Origin: Gallionella sp.
GTDB lineage: Bacteria > Pseudomonadota > Gammaproteobacteria > Burkholderiales > Gallionellaceae
DNA: 64,000 nt
Assembly: GCA_028707275.1 (NCBI GenBank)
Contig: JAQTUP010000002.1
Location: forward strand, 681,198-745,197
Reading direction: 5' to 3'
The notes below the pieces were generated by a model. It had not been told where the DNA came from and made no database searches. It saw only the letters and a list, made by a program, of their open reading frames with translations. Made by a program: the position numbers and the translations under genes. Each line of letters opens with the position of its first letter. The stretch's first letter is position 1. Of this stretch, positions 27,541 through 38,855 are shown one piece after another.

Positions 27541-28257
27541 ATGATCGAGACGCCCAAATTGCCCAGACCCGATGTTCCTGAAGCGTGGGATGCCAAGGAG
27601 GCATGGCGCGTTTTCGGCATTATGTCAGAATTTGTTTCGGCTACCGACCGGCTCGCTCACATCCACCCGGCGGTCAGCATCTTCGGCAGCGCGCGAACCC
27701 GGCCTGACCAGCCTTATTACAAACTGGCCGAGGAAATTGCACGCCTGTTGTCAGATGCCGGATTTTCGGTCATCTCAGGCGGGGGACCGGGCATCATGGA
27801 AGCGGCGAATAAGGGCGCGTTCTATGGGAAATCGCCCAGCGTCGGCCTCAACATACAGTTACCGCACGAGCAAACCAACAACCCCTATCAGAACATCAGT
27901 CAGTCCTTCCAGCATTTTTTTGCGCGCAAGGTGATGTTCGTCAAGTTCGCCAATGCCTACGTGGTGATGCCCGGCGGTTTCGGCACACTGGACGAATTGA
28001 TGGAAGCGCTGACGCTGGTGCAGACCGGCAAGACTCGCCGCATGCCGATTATCCTGGTGGGCACGAAATTCTGGGGAGGGATGGTCGAGTGGTTTAAGAC
28101 CGCGCTGCTGGAGGAAAAAGTCATCCGCCCTGAAGACTTGAATCTGATCCAGCTCATAGATGAGCCACAGGAAGTCGTCAGAGCCATTTTCAAACACTAT
28201 GAAACATCGGGCTTCGAGCCCAGCGAAGCGGAACGGGAACGCCAGCTTTATCTGTAG
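27541..28257 (+). CDS. LOG-family (TIGR00730) Rossmann-fold protein
   Basis: A 238-residue protein with both LOG-family motifs: ISGGGPGIMEAANKGAF and the nucleotide-binding PGGFGTLDE. The family includes cytokinin-riboside-monophosphate phosphoribohydrolases and the nucleosidase PpnN, which split nucleoside monophosphates into base and ribose 5-phosphate. The exact substrate is not evident. It starts at the ATG at 27541 and is divergent from polA. Confidence 0.9.
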   Translation: MIETPKLPRPDVPEAWDAKEAWRVFGIMSEFVSATDRLAHIHPAVSIFGSARTRPDQPYYKLAEEIARLLSDAGFSVISGGGPGIMEAANKGAFYGKSPSVGLNIQLPHEQTNNPYQNISQSFQHFFARKVMFVKFANAYVVMPGGFGTLDELMEALTLVQTGKTRRMPIILVGTKFWGGMVEWFKTALLEEKVIRPEDLNLIQLIDEPQEVVRAIFKHYETSGFEPSEAERERQLYL

Positions 28258-28366
28258 CGTTTCTTCACCTGTTCGTCATTTCGACACACTCATCGGTGAC
28301 GAACTTATAAAGCGAGGGGATAAATCGGCTAAAATACACGCATTCCAATTAACGGGGGCCGCCATC

Positions 28367-28705
28367 ATGCGCTTCTTATCCTTTTTATTGCTGTGCGGCT
28401 TGTCATTTTCCGCATTCGCCACGCAACCTGTTCCGGATAATCTGGAGCCGCTGTCACGCACAAATTCGGGAACCTCTGCACAGGAGGCCGATACCGTCGA
28501 TGACGCAGAAATCATCATCACCCGCCAGACCGAACTGACCGTCGAAGAATTCCGCATGGGCAACCGCCTCTACATGATCAAGGTAACACCCAAGATCGGC
28601 GCGCCTTACTACCTCGTGGACAGCCACGGCGATGGTAAATTCGCGCGCCAGGAGAGCCTGGATTCCGGCTTCCGTGCGCCTCAGTGGGTTATTCACAGAT
28701 TCTGA
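28367..28705 (+). CDS. Exported DUF2782 protein
   Basis: A 112-residue protein with a signal peptide (MRFLSFLLLCGLSFSAFA, cut after AFA) and a conserved domain EEFRMGNRLYMIKVTPKIGAPYYLVDSHGDGKF, the pattern of DUF2782, a family of small periplasmic betaproteobacterial and gammaproteobacterial proteins of unknown function. It commonly sits beside polA and thrB, as here. The ATG at 28367 is chosen because the signal peptide begins there. Confidence 0.85.
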   Translation: MRFLSFLLLCGLSFSAFATQPVPDNLEPLSRTNSGTSAQEADTVDDAEIIITRQTELTVEEFRMGNRLYMIKVTPKIGAPYYLVDSHGDGKFARQESLDSGFRAPQWVIHRF

Positions 28706-28723
28706 CGACCATCATCACACCCG

Positions 28724-28857
28724 CCATGCCCGCCCCCTCACCCCAACCCTCTCCCGCAAGTCTGCCTGTGCGTTGCCTGCCTGTGCGTTGCACGCAGACA
28801 GGCCTGCAGACAGGCACGCAGACCTCCGGGCAAAGGGGACAACGAATCGCTGTGCGA
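28724..28857. repeat. C/G-rich palindromic element with nested palindromes before thrB
   Basis: The element begins with GCCCGCCCCCTCACCCC, then ACCCTCTCCC, and closes with GGGCAAAGGGG and a tail resembling the tails of copies in leuS and at 53740-53760 (TCGCTGTGCGA here). In its middle, 28761-28823, lie several CTGCCTGTGCG units and their inverted partner GCAGACAGGC, inserted where other copies have only a short loop. It occupies nearly all the gap between the DUF2782 gene and thrB. Confidence 0.8.
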
Positions 28858-28865
28858 ATTTAACT

Positions 28866-29807
28866 ATGTCTGTTTACACTACCGTCACCGAAACTGAACT
28901 CACCGCCTGGCTGGGTGATTACTCACTGGGGAAATTGCTGGATTTGCAAGGCATCGCCTCAGGCATCGAAAACACCAATTATTTTGTCACCACCAGCAAT
29001 GGCCGCTTCGTGCTCACCTTATTCGAGAAACTCTCGGCCTCCGAACTGCCGTTTTACCTGAATCTGATGGCGCATCTGGCGCGCCACGGCATTCCTTGCC
29101 CGGCGCCTGTGGCCAATCGCCACAACCAGTTTTTAGGCAGGCTCAACAACAAACCCGCCTGCATCGTCAGCCGTTTGAGCGGAAAGTCCACCACTGAACC
29201 GACCGCCGCACAGTGTGCGACGCTGGGGCAGATGCTGGGGCAGATGCACATCGCCGGCATGAGTTTTTCACAGATCATGCCCAATCCCAGAGGCGCTGCC
29301 TGGCGCGCCGCCACCGCGCCGCTGGTCAGGCCTTTTCTCAGCCCTGAACAAGCCTGCCTGCTCGATGACGAAATCGCGCTGCAAGCACGACAAAACAACT
29401 CAGGTCTGCCGCAGGGACTGATTCACGCCGACCTGTTCCGCGACAATGTGCTGCTCAACGACGAGGGCGTCGGCGGCCTGATCGATTTTTACTTCGCGTG
29501 CACCGATGCTCTGCTCTATGACGTGGCGATCACCGTCAACGACTGGTGCATTGATGCCGGGGGCGCGCTGAACACGACTCGCGCGCAAACCTTATTGCAG
29601 GCCTATCACGCCGTGCGTCCGCTGCAAGCTGCCGAGCACACCGCCTGGCCATTGATGCTGCGGCAGGCGGCGCTGCGTTTCTGGCTCTCGCGCCTGTACG
29701 ACAAGCATCAGCCCCGTTCGGGGGAATTGATCCACGCACACGACCCCGGCCATTTTGAACGCATCCTGAAAAACCACATCGAAATCGGCCAGGTCGTCTG
29801 GCTTTAA
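28866..29807 (+). CDS. thrB: Homoserine kinase ThrB (APH-like type)
   Basis: A 313-residue kinase of the aminoglycoside-phosphotransferase fold that phosphorylates homoserine for threonine synthesis. It begins MSVYTTVTETELTAWLGDYSLG, then GIASGIENTNYFV, with the catalytic-loop LIHADLFRDNVLL and the metal-binding LIDFYFA. This is the non-GHMP homoserine kinase typical of beta- and some gammaproteobacteria. The ATG at 28866 follows the repeat element directly, with no clear ribosome site. Confidence 0.93.
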   Translation: MSVYTTVTETELTAWLGDYSLGKLLDLQGIASGIENTNYFVTTSNGRFVLTLFEKLSASELPFYLNLMAHLARHGIPCPAPVANRHNQFLGRLNNKPACIVSRLSGKSTTEPTAAQCATLGQMLGQMHIAGMSFSQIMPNPRGAAWRAATAPLVRPFLSPEQACLLDDEIALQARQNNSGLPQGLIHADLFRDNVLLNDEGVGGLIDFYFACTDALLYDVAITVNDWCIDAGGALNTTRAQTLLQAYHAVRPLQAAEHTAWPLMLRQAALRFWLSRLYDKHQPRSGELIHAHDPGHFERILKNHIEIGQVVWL

Positions 29808-29811
29808 ACTT

Positions 29812-30579
29812 ATGGAAATCCAAAAATTAAATGCCGCACGCGGCTGGACATGGATCAGGCAGGGCTATCAGCTCATCATGCGCAATCCTTCGCTGTCAGT
29901 CTCGCTTGCCTTAACCGGAACATTAGCCATGTTCATCGCTATCCGGGTGCCTGTCATAGGCCCCTTGTTCGCCGTATTTCTGATGCCGACGCTGATGGCA
30001 GGATATATGCGCGTCTGCCGGGCGCTCGAAGAAGATGAAGAAGTCGAATTGGCACAGATGTTCGCCGGATTCAAAAAACACCTGCCCGGCCTGTTCACTC
30101 TGGGGGCTCAGGTTCTGCTGGGGCTGCTCATCGCCTCGATGGTGGTGGTATTCATCGGCGGTGACGCGCTGGGAAAATTACTGCAAAATTTCCAGTCGGC
30201 CAGCGATCCGGAAGTGATGGCGAATGCGATGTGGGCGGCAGGCTCGGGTGTATCGCTCAGCCTGATACTGGGCTTCGCGCTGGTATGCCTGCTGATGATG
30301 GCCGCGCAATATGCACCGATGCTGGTATTTTTCAGCCATGTAACGCCGCTCGCCGCATTGCGCTTAAGCCTGGTCGGCACCTTGCGCAACATCATCCCGT
30401 ACACGGTTTACAGCCTCATCATACAAATGATAGGACTGGTACTGAGCATGTTGCCCTATGGTATCGGCCTGATCGCGTTGCTGCCTTTAGGGTTGACGTC
30501 CTTGTATGTCAGTTACCGCAACATCTTCCCGTTCGAAGATGAAATTGCGGCGCCTCCGGCGCCGGGCGCGGCGGCCTGA
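29812..30579 (+). CDS. BPSS1780-family membrane protein
   Basis: A 255-residue inner-membrane protein with about six hydrophobic segments. It starts MEIQKLNAARGWTWIRQGYQL, contains VPVIGPLFAVFLMPTLMAGYMRVCRALEEDEE and ends with LTSLYVSYRNIFPF, the pattern of the betaproteobacterial BPSS1780 family, which has no known function. It lies four bases after thrB, so the two are co-transcribed. Confidence 0.85.
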   Translation: MEIQKLNAARGWTWIRQGYQLIMRNPSLSVSLALTGTLAMFIAIRVPVIGPLFAVFLMPTLMAGYMRVCRALEEDEEVELAQMFAGFKKHLPGLFTLGAQVLLGLLIASMVVVFIGGDALGKLLQNFQSASDPEVMANAMWAAGSGVSLSLILGFALVCLLMMAAQYAPMLVFFSHVTPLAALRLSLVGTLRNIIPYTVYSLIIQMIGLVLSMLPYGIGLIALLPLGLTSLYVSYRNIFPFEDEIAAPPAPGAAA

Positions 30580-31051
30580 CCGGGCGCGGCAAACCTGTTT
30601 AACTGATGTTACTGCGTCACATCAGTTGTGCATACAAATCAACTTCGCCGGGGGCAGCCCGGCTGCTGGCGACTTTCTTTTGAGTCGCCAAAGTCGCAAT
30701 CGATGCGGCGACCCAGGCGCGCCATCGCACCGATCGGCCACTGGCAGATCGGTGCGATTCCCTCGATAGTCAGCAAACAACGGGGCTGCGGAACTCGCAC
30801 GATCCGCTACGCGTCCACGTGCTCAAACAGTCCTCGCCCCAAAGCACCGTTGTTTGTCTTTCTGCCTGTATACAGGCAGTCTTCGGCGGCGCACAGGGGC
30901 TGTAGGTGACGCGCAATTTCCCCTCCTTCAAATATATCTGACGACTCATCAAACCTGATTTCAGGAGCATGTGCGTAACATCAGCTATTTATACAGTGCA
31001 TCAGACTATGCTAATATAGCTTAACCTTTACAAGCTACGTTGGAGAAAGTC
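30580..31051. repeat. 472-base gene-free region filled with a decayed dispersed repeat
   Basis: No convincing gene is present. From about 30645 the sequence carries the GGCTGCTGG / ACTTTCTTTTG core shared with 24530-24560, then an inverted partner (GTCGCCAAAG), a further inverted pair (CACCGATCGGCC and GCAGATCGGTG) and a GC-rich stretch to about 30905. A perfect 18-base palindrome, CTGCCTGTATACAGGCAG, sits at 30862-30879 inside it. The last ~140 bases are A/T-richer and probably hold the promoter of the gene at 31052. Confidence 0.75.
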
Positions 31052-31552
31052 ATGCCGCTCTTGATTAGTGACGCCGAAGTCAAACGGGCGCAACTGCCGC
31101 ACAACCTGATGATTTCAGGCCTGTTCGGATTTAATCTGCTGATGGCGCCGGCTGTCATCGCGCTGAAGACCGGCATGGCAGGCCTGCTGATCCCGTTATT
31201 GAGCACGGGCGCGCTGATAGGCTATATCTATTGGCGCAGCCAAAAAACCACAAGTCCGTTCGTCGATATGCACTGGCAGCTCGCCTTCAGAAACAGCCGC
31301 TGGCTGCTGCTGGGTTATGCCATCACGGCCGCGCTAGTGCTTCTCGGCTGGCTGATCAGTCTGAGCGCACGTGACGCCAGCATGGCCCACATCATCTGGA
31401 CAGCGCTCACGCGCATTGCCATCTTGCCGACACTGGCAGGCGTCATGGTGACAGCCATCATGGAAGCTGGCGCGATCAGCCAGGCAAGTCGGCAGCAGGC
31501 GCCTGACAATCAGGCCGCAAGCGCCCCGCCGCCTGTCACTCCCCTGCAATAA
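31052..31552 (+). CDS. Unknown membrane protein
   Basis: A 166-residue protein I do not recognise. It begins MPLLISDAEVKRAQLPHNLM and has four hydrophobic segments (about 21-40, 43-62, 88-108 and 117-140), a cytoplasmic-looking WRSQKTTSPFVDMHWQ loop and a Pro/Ala/Gln-rich tail. The ATG at 31052 has GGAGAAAG upstream. Codon usage resembles neighbours. The last 17 bases overlap the convergent MEKHLA-domain gene. Confidence 0.7.
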   Translation: MPLLISDAEVKRAQLPHNLMISGLFGFNLLMAPAVIALKTGMAGLLIPLLSTGALIGYIYWRSQKTTSPFVDMHWQLAFRNSRWLLLGYAITAALVLLGWLISLSARDASMAHIIWTALTRIAILPTLAGVMVTAIMEAGAISQASRQQAPDNQAASAPPPVTPLQ

Positions 31553-31973
31553 AAGTGGCCGCCTGTCCGTGATAAACACCCGCCTCATCGAGCAAATTCC
31601 ACACCGTTACCTCCGTGATCATGAACCGCCTGCCATTTTTAGCGATGCGCATGCCGGAATAACCGTCGACAAAGCCCTCTCTTGTGACTTTTTCCATCAG
31701 CACGACGCGCGCCGCCTGCGCTTCGGGCTCAGCTGAAAGACGCGAGGGCAGGCGCGTAAATTCCTCGAAACTCATGCCAAACAGTTGCAACGCCATTTGA
31801 TTGCCATAGAAGAATACCGGATCATCGCGAGTATCATGAGCCACGATCGCGCGCGGGGCGCGCCACACTGCCTGCGCATCGGTCGATTCGAGCAGGCGAC
31901 GGCCGGTCAGCCGCTGATAACTTGAGACGATCAGCTCCAGACGCGGATCTTTGGGTATCCTGGCGCCACTCAT
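31536..31973 (-). CDS. MEKHLA-domain (PAS-like) protein
   Basis: A 145-residue single-domain protein of the MEKHLA family, a PAS-like fold. Recognisable parts are the N-terminal IVSSYQRLTGRRLL, the FFYGNQMALQLFGMSFEEFTRLPSRLSAEP core, and the C-terminal FMITEVTVWNLLDEAGVYHGQAA. Bacterial versions are stand-alone and of unknown role; a sensory or cofactor-binding function is inference. Its ATG at 31971-31973 overlaps the uvrD stop (ATGA), so it is translated from the uvrD message. Confidence 0.82.
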   Translation of the reverse strand: MSGARIPKDPRLELIVSSYQRLTGRRLLESTDAQAVWRAPRAIVAHDTRDDPVFFYGNQMALQLFGMSFEEFTRLPSRLSAEPEAQAARVVLMEKVTREGFVDGYSGMRIAKNGRRFMITEVTVWNLLDEAGVYHGQAATFIAGE

Positions 31974-34162
31974 AGCGGGGTAAGTTTCGCGTATTCCAGC
32001 GACAGCCATTTACTGCCCGCATGTTCGAAGTTGACCTGCACGCGCCCCTTGTTGCCGCTGCCCTCGACACCTGTGACTACCCCTGCACCAAATTTCTGAT
32101 GCATCACGCGCTGACGGATTCGCCACACGCCCTCCTCACAGCTCCCGGCCGCAGGCGAGGGAGACGCCTGACGAGACACGGGTGCGACAGGCGCCGTATA
32201 ACCGAAGGAGGCAAAAGGGTTGCGCGGGGCGGCGCGCGCGGACAACCACTGCAACAGCGCCTCCGGCAACTCCTTCAAAAAACTCGATGGCGCCGGATAA
32301 TTCACCTGCCCGTTCAGCATGCGTCTTTGTGCAAAACTCATATACAGGCGACGCCGTGCGCGCGTGATCGCCACATACATCAGGCGGCGCTCTTCGTCCA
32401 GACCGCCATCCACCCGCTGGCTGTTCTGGTGCGGAAACAAATTCTCTTCGAGCCCTGTGATGAATACCGCGTTAAATTCCAGCCCTTTGGAAGCATGCAC
32501 CGTCATCAGATGCAGCGCGTCGTCCTGATCGCCGGCCTGGTGTTCGCCCGCCTCAAGGGAGGCATGCGTCAGAAAAGAAGTCAGGCTGTCATCTTCGTTT
32601 TCATGCACAAACAGCGTTGCCGCCGTCACCAGCTCGTTAAGGTTTTCCAGCCGCTCTTCCGCCTCGCGACGCTTGGCGCCGGTTTCATTCTGGTAATGTT
32701 CGGTCAGCCCGCTGTGTTTGATCACGTGCGACACCATATCGGGCAGGCTCATCTGACACGTCGCGCTCCGCAGCTGCTCGATCAGCCCGACGAAGGCGGA
32801 TACCTTGCCGCCCGCACGAGTTGCCGCATCCCACAGGTTTGTTCCGTGCGTCGTCGCCGCCATCTGCAACTGTTCGATGCTGCGTGCACCGATACCGCGC
32901 GTCGGATAATTGATGATGCGCAGCAGCGCATTGTCGTCCTCGGTGTTCTGCATCAGGCGCAGATAGGCTAACGCGTGCTTGATTTCCTGACGCTCGAAAA
33001 AGCGCAGCCCGCCATACACACGATAGGACAGTCCTGCCGCAACCAGCGCATGTTCCAGCACCCGGGACTGTGCATTCGAGCGATACAGCAGCGCGATTTC
33101 AGCCAGCCTCATGCCCTCAGATTTGAGCTGTTTGATCTCGGACACGATGAAGTTTGCCTCTTCCACATCGGTGGGCGCCTCATATACGCGCAGCTTTTCG
33201 CCGCCCTCTTCTGACGTCCAGAGATTCTTGCCCATGCGGTTGCGGTTATTGCTGATCAGGGCATTGGCCGCGTCCAGAATGTTGCCGTGCGAACGATAGT
33301 TCTGCTCCAGCTTGATGACCGCCCCGACATGAAAGTCGCGCAGCAAGTCTTTCATGTTGCCGACATTCGCGCCGCGAAACGCATAGATAGACTGATCGTC
33401 ATCCCCCACCGCAAACAAGGCATTTCGCTGTCCTGCCAGCAGTTTCAGCCACTGATACTGCAAGGGATTGGTGTCCTGAAACTCATCCACCAGGATATGT
33501 TTGAAGCGTTCCTGATAATGCTCGCGCAAAGGGGCATTGCGCGAGAGCATCTCGAAACAGCGCAGCAGCAATTCGGAAAAATCCACCACCCCTTCACGCT
33601 GGCACTGCGCGTCGTATTCGGCGTACACCTCGACTTTTCGCCTCGTGTACGGGTCATAAGCTTCCACCTCATTCGCCCGCAACCCCTGTTCCTTGCTGCC
33701 GCTGATGAAGTTCTGCATCTCGCGCGGCGGATACTTCTCGTCGCTCACCTCCAGCGCCTTCATCACCCGCTTGATTGCCGAAAGCTGGTCGCCCGAATCG
33801 AGGATCTGGAAAGTCTGCGGCAAGGCCGCCTCCTTGTAATGCGCGCGCAACAGCCGGTTGCAAAGCCCGTGAAACGTGCCTATCCACATGGAGCGCGTAT
33901 TACCGCCGGCCCTGAGCGCCGTCGAAGGGGGCAACATCGCGGACAGGCGCGTGACCATTTCCTTCGCCGCCTTGTTGGTAAAGGTCACGGCCAGTATCTC
34001 GTGGGGACTGGCCGCGCCCGTGCTGATCAGATAAGCGATGCGCGTAGTCAGCACGCGTGTCTTGCCGCTGCCCGCCCCCGCCAGTATCAGCGCGGATTGG
34101 GCCGGGAGCGTGACGGCTTTGAGTTGTTCGGGATTGAGGCCGGATAAAAGTGTCGTATTCAT
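31970..34162 (-). CDS. uvrD: UvrD-type DNA helicase II
   Basis: A 730-residue superfamily 1A 3'-5' helicase used in excision and mismatch repair. All motifs are present: motif Q/I LNPEQLKAV and AGAGSGKTRVL, Ia TFTNKAAKEM, II VDEFQDTN, III GDDDQSIYAFRGA, IV EQNYRS, V TVHASKGLEF and VI VAITRARRRLY. The end (KFGAGVVTGVEGSGNKGRVQVNFEHAG) is the Tudor-like tail of UvrD that binds RNA polymerase. Residues 78-90, just before the conserved WIGTFHGL, are an insertion encoded by a dispersed palindrome. The gene is coupled to the MEKHLA gene. Confidence 0.96.
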   Translation of the reverse strand: MNTTLLSGLNPEQLKAVTLPAQSALILAGAGSGKTRVLTTRIAYLISTGAASPHEILAVTFTNKAAKEMVTRLSAMLPPSTALRAGGNTRSMWIGTFHGLCNRLLRAHYKEAALPQTFQILDSGDQLSAIKRVMKALEVSDEKYPPREMQNFISGSKEQGLRANEVEAYDPYTRRKVEVYAEYDAQCQREGVVDFSELLLRCFEMLSRNAPLREHYQERFKHILVDEFQDTNPLQYQWLKLLAGQRNALFAVGDDDQSIYAFRGANVGNMKDLLRDFHVGAVIKLEQNYRSHGNILDAANALISNNRNRMGKNLWTSEEGGEKLRVYEAPTDVEEANFIVSEIKQLKSEGMRLAEIALLYRSNAQSRVLEHALVAAGLSYRVYGGLRFFERQEIKHALAYLRLMQNTEDDNALLRIINYPTRGIGARSIEQLQMAATTHGTNLWDAATRAGGKVSAFVGLIEQLRSATCQMSLPDMVSHVIKHSGLTEHYQNETGAKRREAEERLENLNELVTAATLFVHENEDDSLTSFLTHASLEAGEHQAGDQDDALHLMTVHASKGLEFNAVFITGLEENLFPHQNSQRVDGGLDEERRLMYVAITRARRRLYMSFAQRRMLNGQVNYPAPSSFLKELPEALLQWLSARAAPRNPFASFGYTAPVAPVSRQASPSPAAGSCEEGVWRIRQRVMHQKFGAGVVTGVEGSGNKGRVQVNFEHAGSKWLSLEYAKLTPL
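33908..33932. repeat. Dispersed CCTGAGC...GTCGAAGG palindrome inside uvrD
   Basis: The element CCTGAGCGCCGTCGAAGG at 33911-33928 matches the intergenic copy at 24453-24469 except for the loop. In uvrD it is read as part of PPSTALRAGG, a peptide stretch absent from E. coli UvrD at this position. It keeps the frame. Confidence 0.85.
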
Positions 34163-34209
34163 GGGCTGATTATCCCACAGCGGCGCACCGATAACAGAGT
34201 CAAAACACT

Positions 34210-34824
34210 TTACAGGCTACGCCGGGATTTTTCGATGCTGCTGGCGATCTTCGCTTTTGGCACCTTTTGCAGCGAACACAACAGTTCGTGCGACACGGCG
34301 TTCAGGCCATGTTGATTTTTAAGGTCCGACACCATCCTGAGCCACAGGTGGGCGGTCATTTGAGCATCGGCCAGCGCGCGGTGATGGCGCGCGTTGTCAG
34401 GCAATTTCAAATGATTGACCAAAGTCCCCAGCTTGTAATCGGGTGAATCGGGATAAATCCTTCTGGCCAGCAACATCGAACAGGCAAACTTTTGCGGCCT
34501 GCAATGACCGATTCTTGCCCACTCGGCATCCAGAAACCGGCTGTCGAATGCGGCATTGTGCGCGACCAGCGGGATAGTACCGACAAACTCCGCCAGCTCG
34601 CCCATCACCTGGGCGGCAGGCGGCGCATGGCGAAGCATGGCATTGGATATCCCCGTCAGCTCCGTGATGAAGGCGGGGATGTATGCGCCGGTATTCATCA
34701 GGCTCTGAAAGCTATCGACGATCACACCGTTTTCAACGATCACCACCGCCACCTCGGTCGCGCGATCCCCCATGGCAGGCGACATCCCGGTTGTTTCAAA
34801 GTCGATGACCGCTACGGTATCCAT
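34210..34824 (-). CDS. DnaQ-like 3'-5' exonuclease
   Basis: A 204-residue DEDDh exonuclease with ExoI motif AVIDFETTGMSP, ExoII VAHNAAFDSRFLDAEW and ExoIII HHRALADAQMTAHLW, the layout of DNA polymerase III epsilon-like proteins. It lacks the C-terminal clamp-binding and alpha-binding segment of true DnaQ, so it is better called a stand-alone exonuclease. The ATG at 34824 has an AGGA site seven bases upstream; a longer start at 34839 has poor spacing. Confidence 0.88.
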   Translation of the reverse strand: MDTVAVIDFETTGMSPAMGDRATEVAVVIVENGVIVDSFQSLMNTGAYIPAFITELTGISNAMLRHAPPAAQVMGELAEFVGTIPLVAHNAAFDSRFLDAEWARIGHCRPQKFACSMLLARRIYPDSPDYKLGTLVNHLKLPDNARHHRALADAQMTAHLWLRMVSDLKNQHGLNAVSHELLCSLQKVPKAKIASSIEKSRRSL

Positions 34825-34924
34825 ACATATTCCTGACATGCTCCGTGCAAAAACCGCTGTTACCCGCCTTCCGGCCGGGTTGGCGTAAAAAAGGGAACCG
34901 AACTCTCGCCCGATTCCCCGTTTA

Positions 34925-34955
34925 ACTGACCACCGGACTATTCCGGCGTGGCAGT
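34925..34955 (-). terminator. Candidate hairpin downstream of prk
   Basis: A long imperfect stem (34925-34937 with 34942-34955, four-base loop) lies directly after the phosphoribulokinase stop. In the prk sense the sequence after the stem is only weakly T-rich, so termination is likely but not certain. Confidence 0.5.
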
Positions 34956-34957
34956 TT

Positions 34958-35854
34958 TTACTTCTTCTTGTTCTGAATCATGTCGTGCATGACAGGCGCC
35001 AGAATGACTTCCATCGCGTGGCTCATCTTGCCGCCGGGCACCACCAGCGTGTTGGCACGGGACATGAAGGAACCCGGGATCATCGCCAGCATGTACTGGA
35101 AGTCCACGCCCTTGGGTTCGCGGAAACGAACCACGACAAAACTTTCATCCGGAGTCGGGATGTCGCGCGCGATGAACGGATTTGAAGTATCTACCGTTGC
35201 GATACGCTGAAAGTTGATGTGCGTGTGAGTGAACTGAGGCGTGATGAATTTGATGTAGTCAGGCAGACGACGCATGATGGTATCCACGGTCGCTTCTGCT
35301 GAATAGCCACGCTCAGCCTTGTCGCGGTGGATTTTCTGGATCCACTCCAGATTGACCACAGGAACAACGCCAATACCCAGATCGACATAACGACCGGCAT
35401 CAATACCCTGTTTCTCATCCTTTGCCAGACCATGCAAACCTTCATAGAACAACAGGTCGGAATTAGCTTCGATGTCTTCCCACGGCGTAAACACGCCGGG
35501 TGTCAGGTCTGTCAGGCCGAAATGCTTGTTATGCTCAACGGCTTCAGGTTCGCTGTGCACGTAGTAACGGCGCTGGCAGGTACCTGTCTCGCCATAGGTC
35601 TTGAACATGGCTTCGATCTTGTCGAAGTGATTGGCTTCAGGGCCGAAATGGCTGAAGGTGTTGTTGCCGGCCTTGGCAGCTTCAGCAGAGGCCGCACGGA
35701 ATGCCATACGATCCAGACTGTGCAGGCTGTCGCCCTCAATAACCGCAGCCGTGATCTTCTCGCGGCGGAAGATATTTTCAAAAGCACGTTTAACTGTGGT
35801 GGTGCCGGCACCGGAAGAACCGGTAACAGCAATAACGGGGTGCTTACTCGACAT
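34958..35854 (-). CDS. prk: Phosphoribulokinase (class I, Calvin cycle)
   Basis: A 298-residue kinase that makes ribulose 1,5-bisphosphate from ribulose 5-phosphate and ATP, a step specific to the Calvin-Benson cycle. The sequence matches the proteobacterial class I enzyme: P-loop AVTGSSGAGTTTVKRAF, VIEGDSLHSLDRMAF, FSHFGPEANHFD, and LLFYEGLHGL with the catalytic region, then VNLEWIQKIHRDKAERGYS. The ribosome site AGGAGAGG is strong. It stands alone, with no rubisco genes in the window. An A/T-rich 250-base gap separates it from divergent leuS and holds a TATAAA (minus strand, 35910-35915), but no clear -35 box, as expected for an activator-dependent promoter. Confidence 0.97.
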   Translation of the reverse strand: MSSKHPVIAVTGSSGAGTTTVKRAFENIFRREKITAAVIEGDSLHSLDRMAFRAASAEAAKAGNNTFSHFGPEANHFDKIEAMFKTYGETGTCQRRYYVHSEPEAVEHNKHFGLTDLTPGVFTPWEDIEANSDLLFYEGLHGLAKDEKQGIDAGRYVDLGIGVVPVVNLEWIQKIHRDKAERGYSAEATVDTIMRRLPDYIKFITPQFTHTHINFQRIATVDTSNPFIARDIPTPDESFVVVRFREPKGVDFQYMLAMIPGSFMSRANTLVVPGGKMSHAMEVILAPVMHDMIQNKKK

Positions 35855-36043
35855 ATTGACCTCTCCTGGACGTAATAACTTAAATAATTAAAATTTTGTG
35901 AACGCGGATTTTATATCAAACAATCGCGAACCACTACTAATGATTCTTTGATAAACAGATTAATTGGCGATGTTTTTTTCGAAATCCGGCTGCTTTTGCC
36001 CGCTGATACTCGACGACAGGGCTAACGGGAGCTGCAAGCTCAA

Positions 36044-38847
<2,804 letters not shown>

Positions 38848-38855
38848 GAGAGGCT

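Noticed and set aside
30506..30909. Short plus-strand open frames in the region after the BPSS1780-family gene
   Set aside because: They run through inverted repeats, have Arg/Pro/Cys-rich compositions and no family match.
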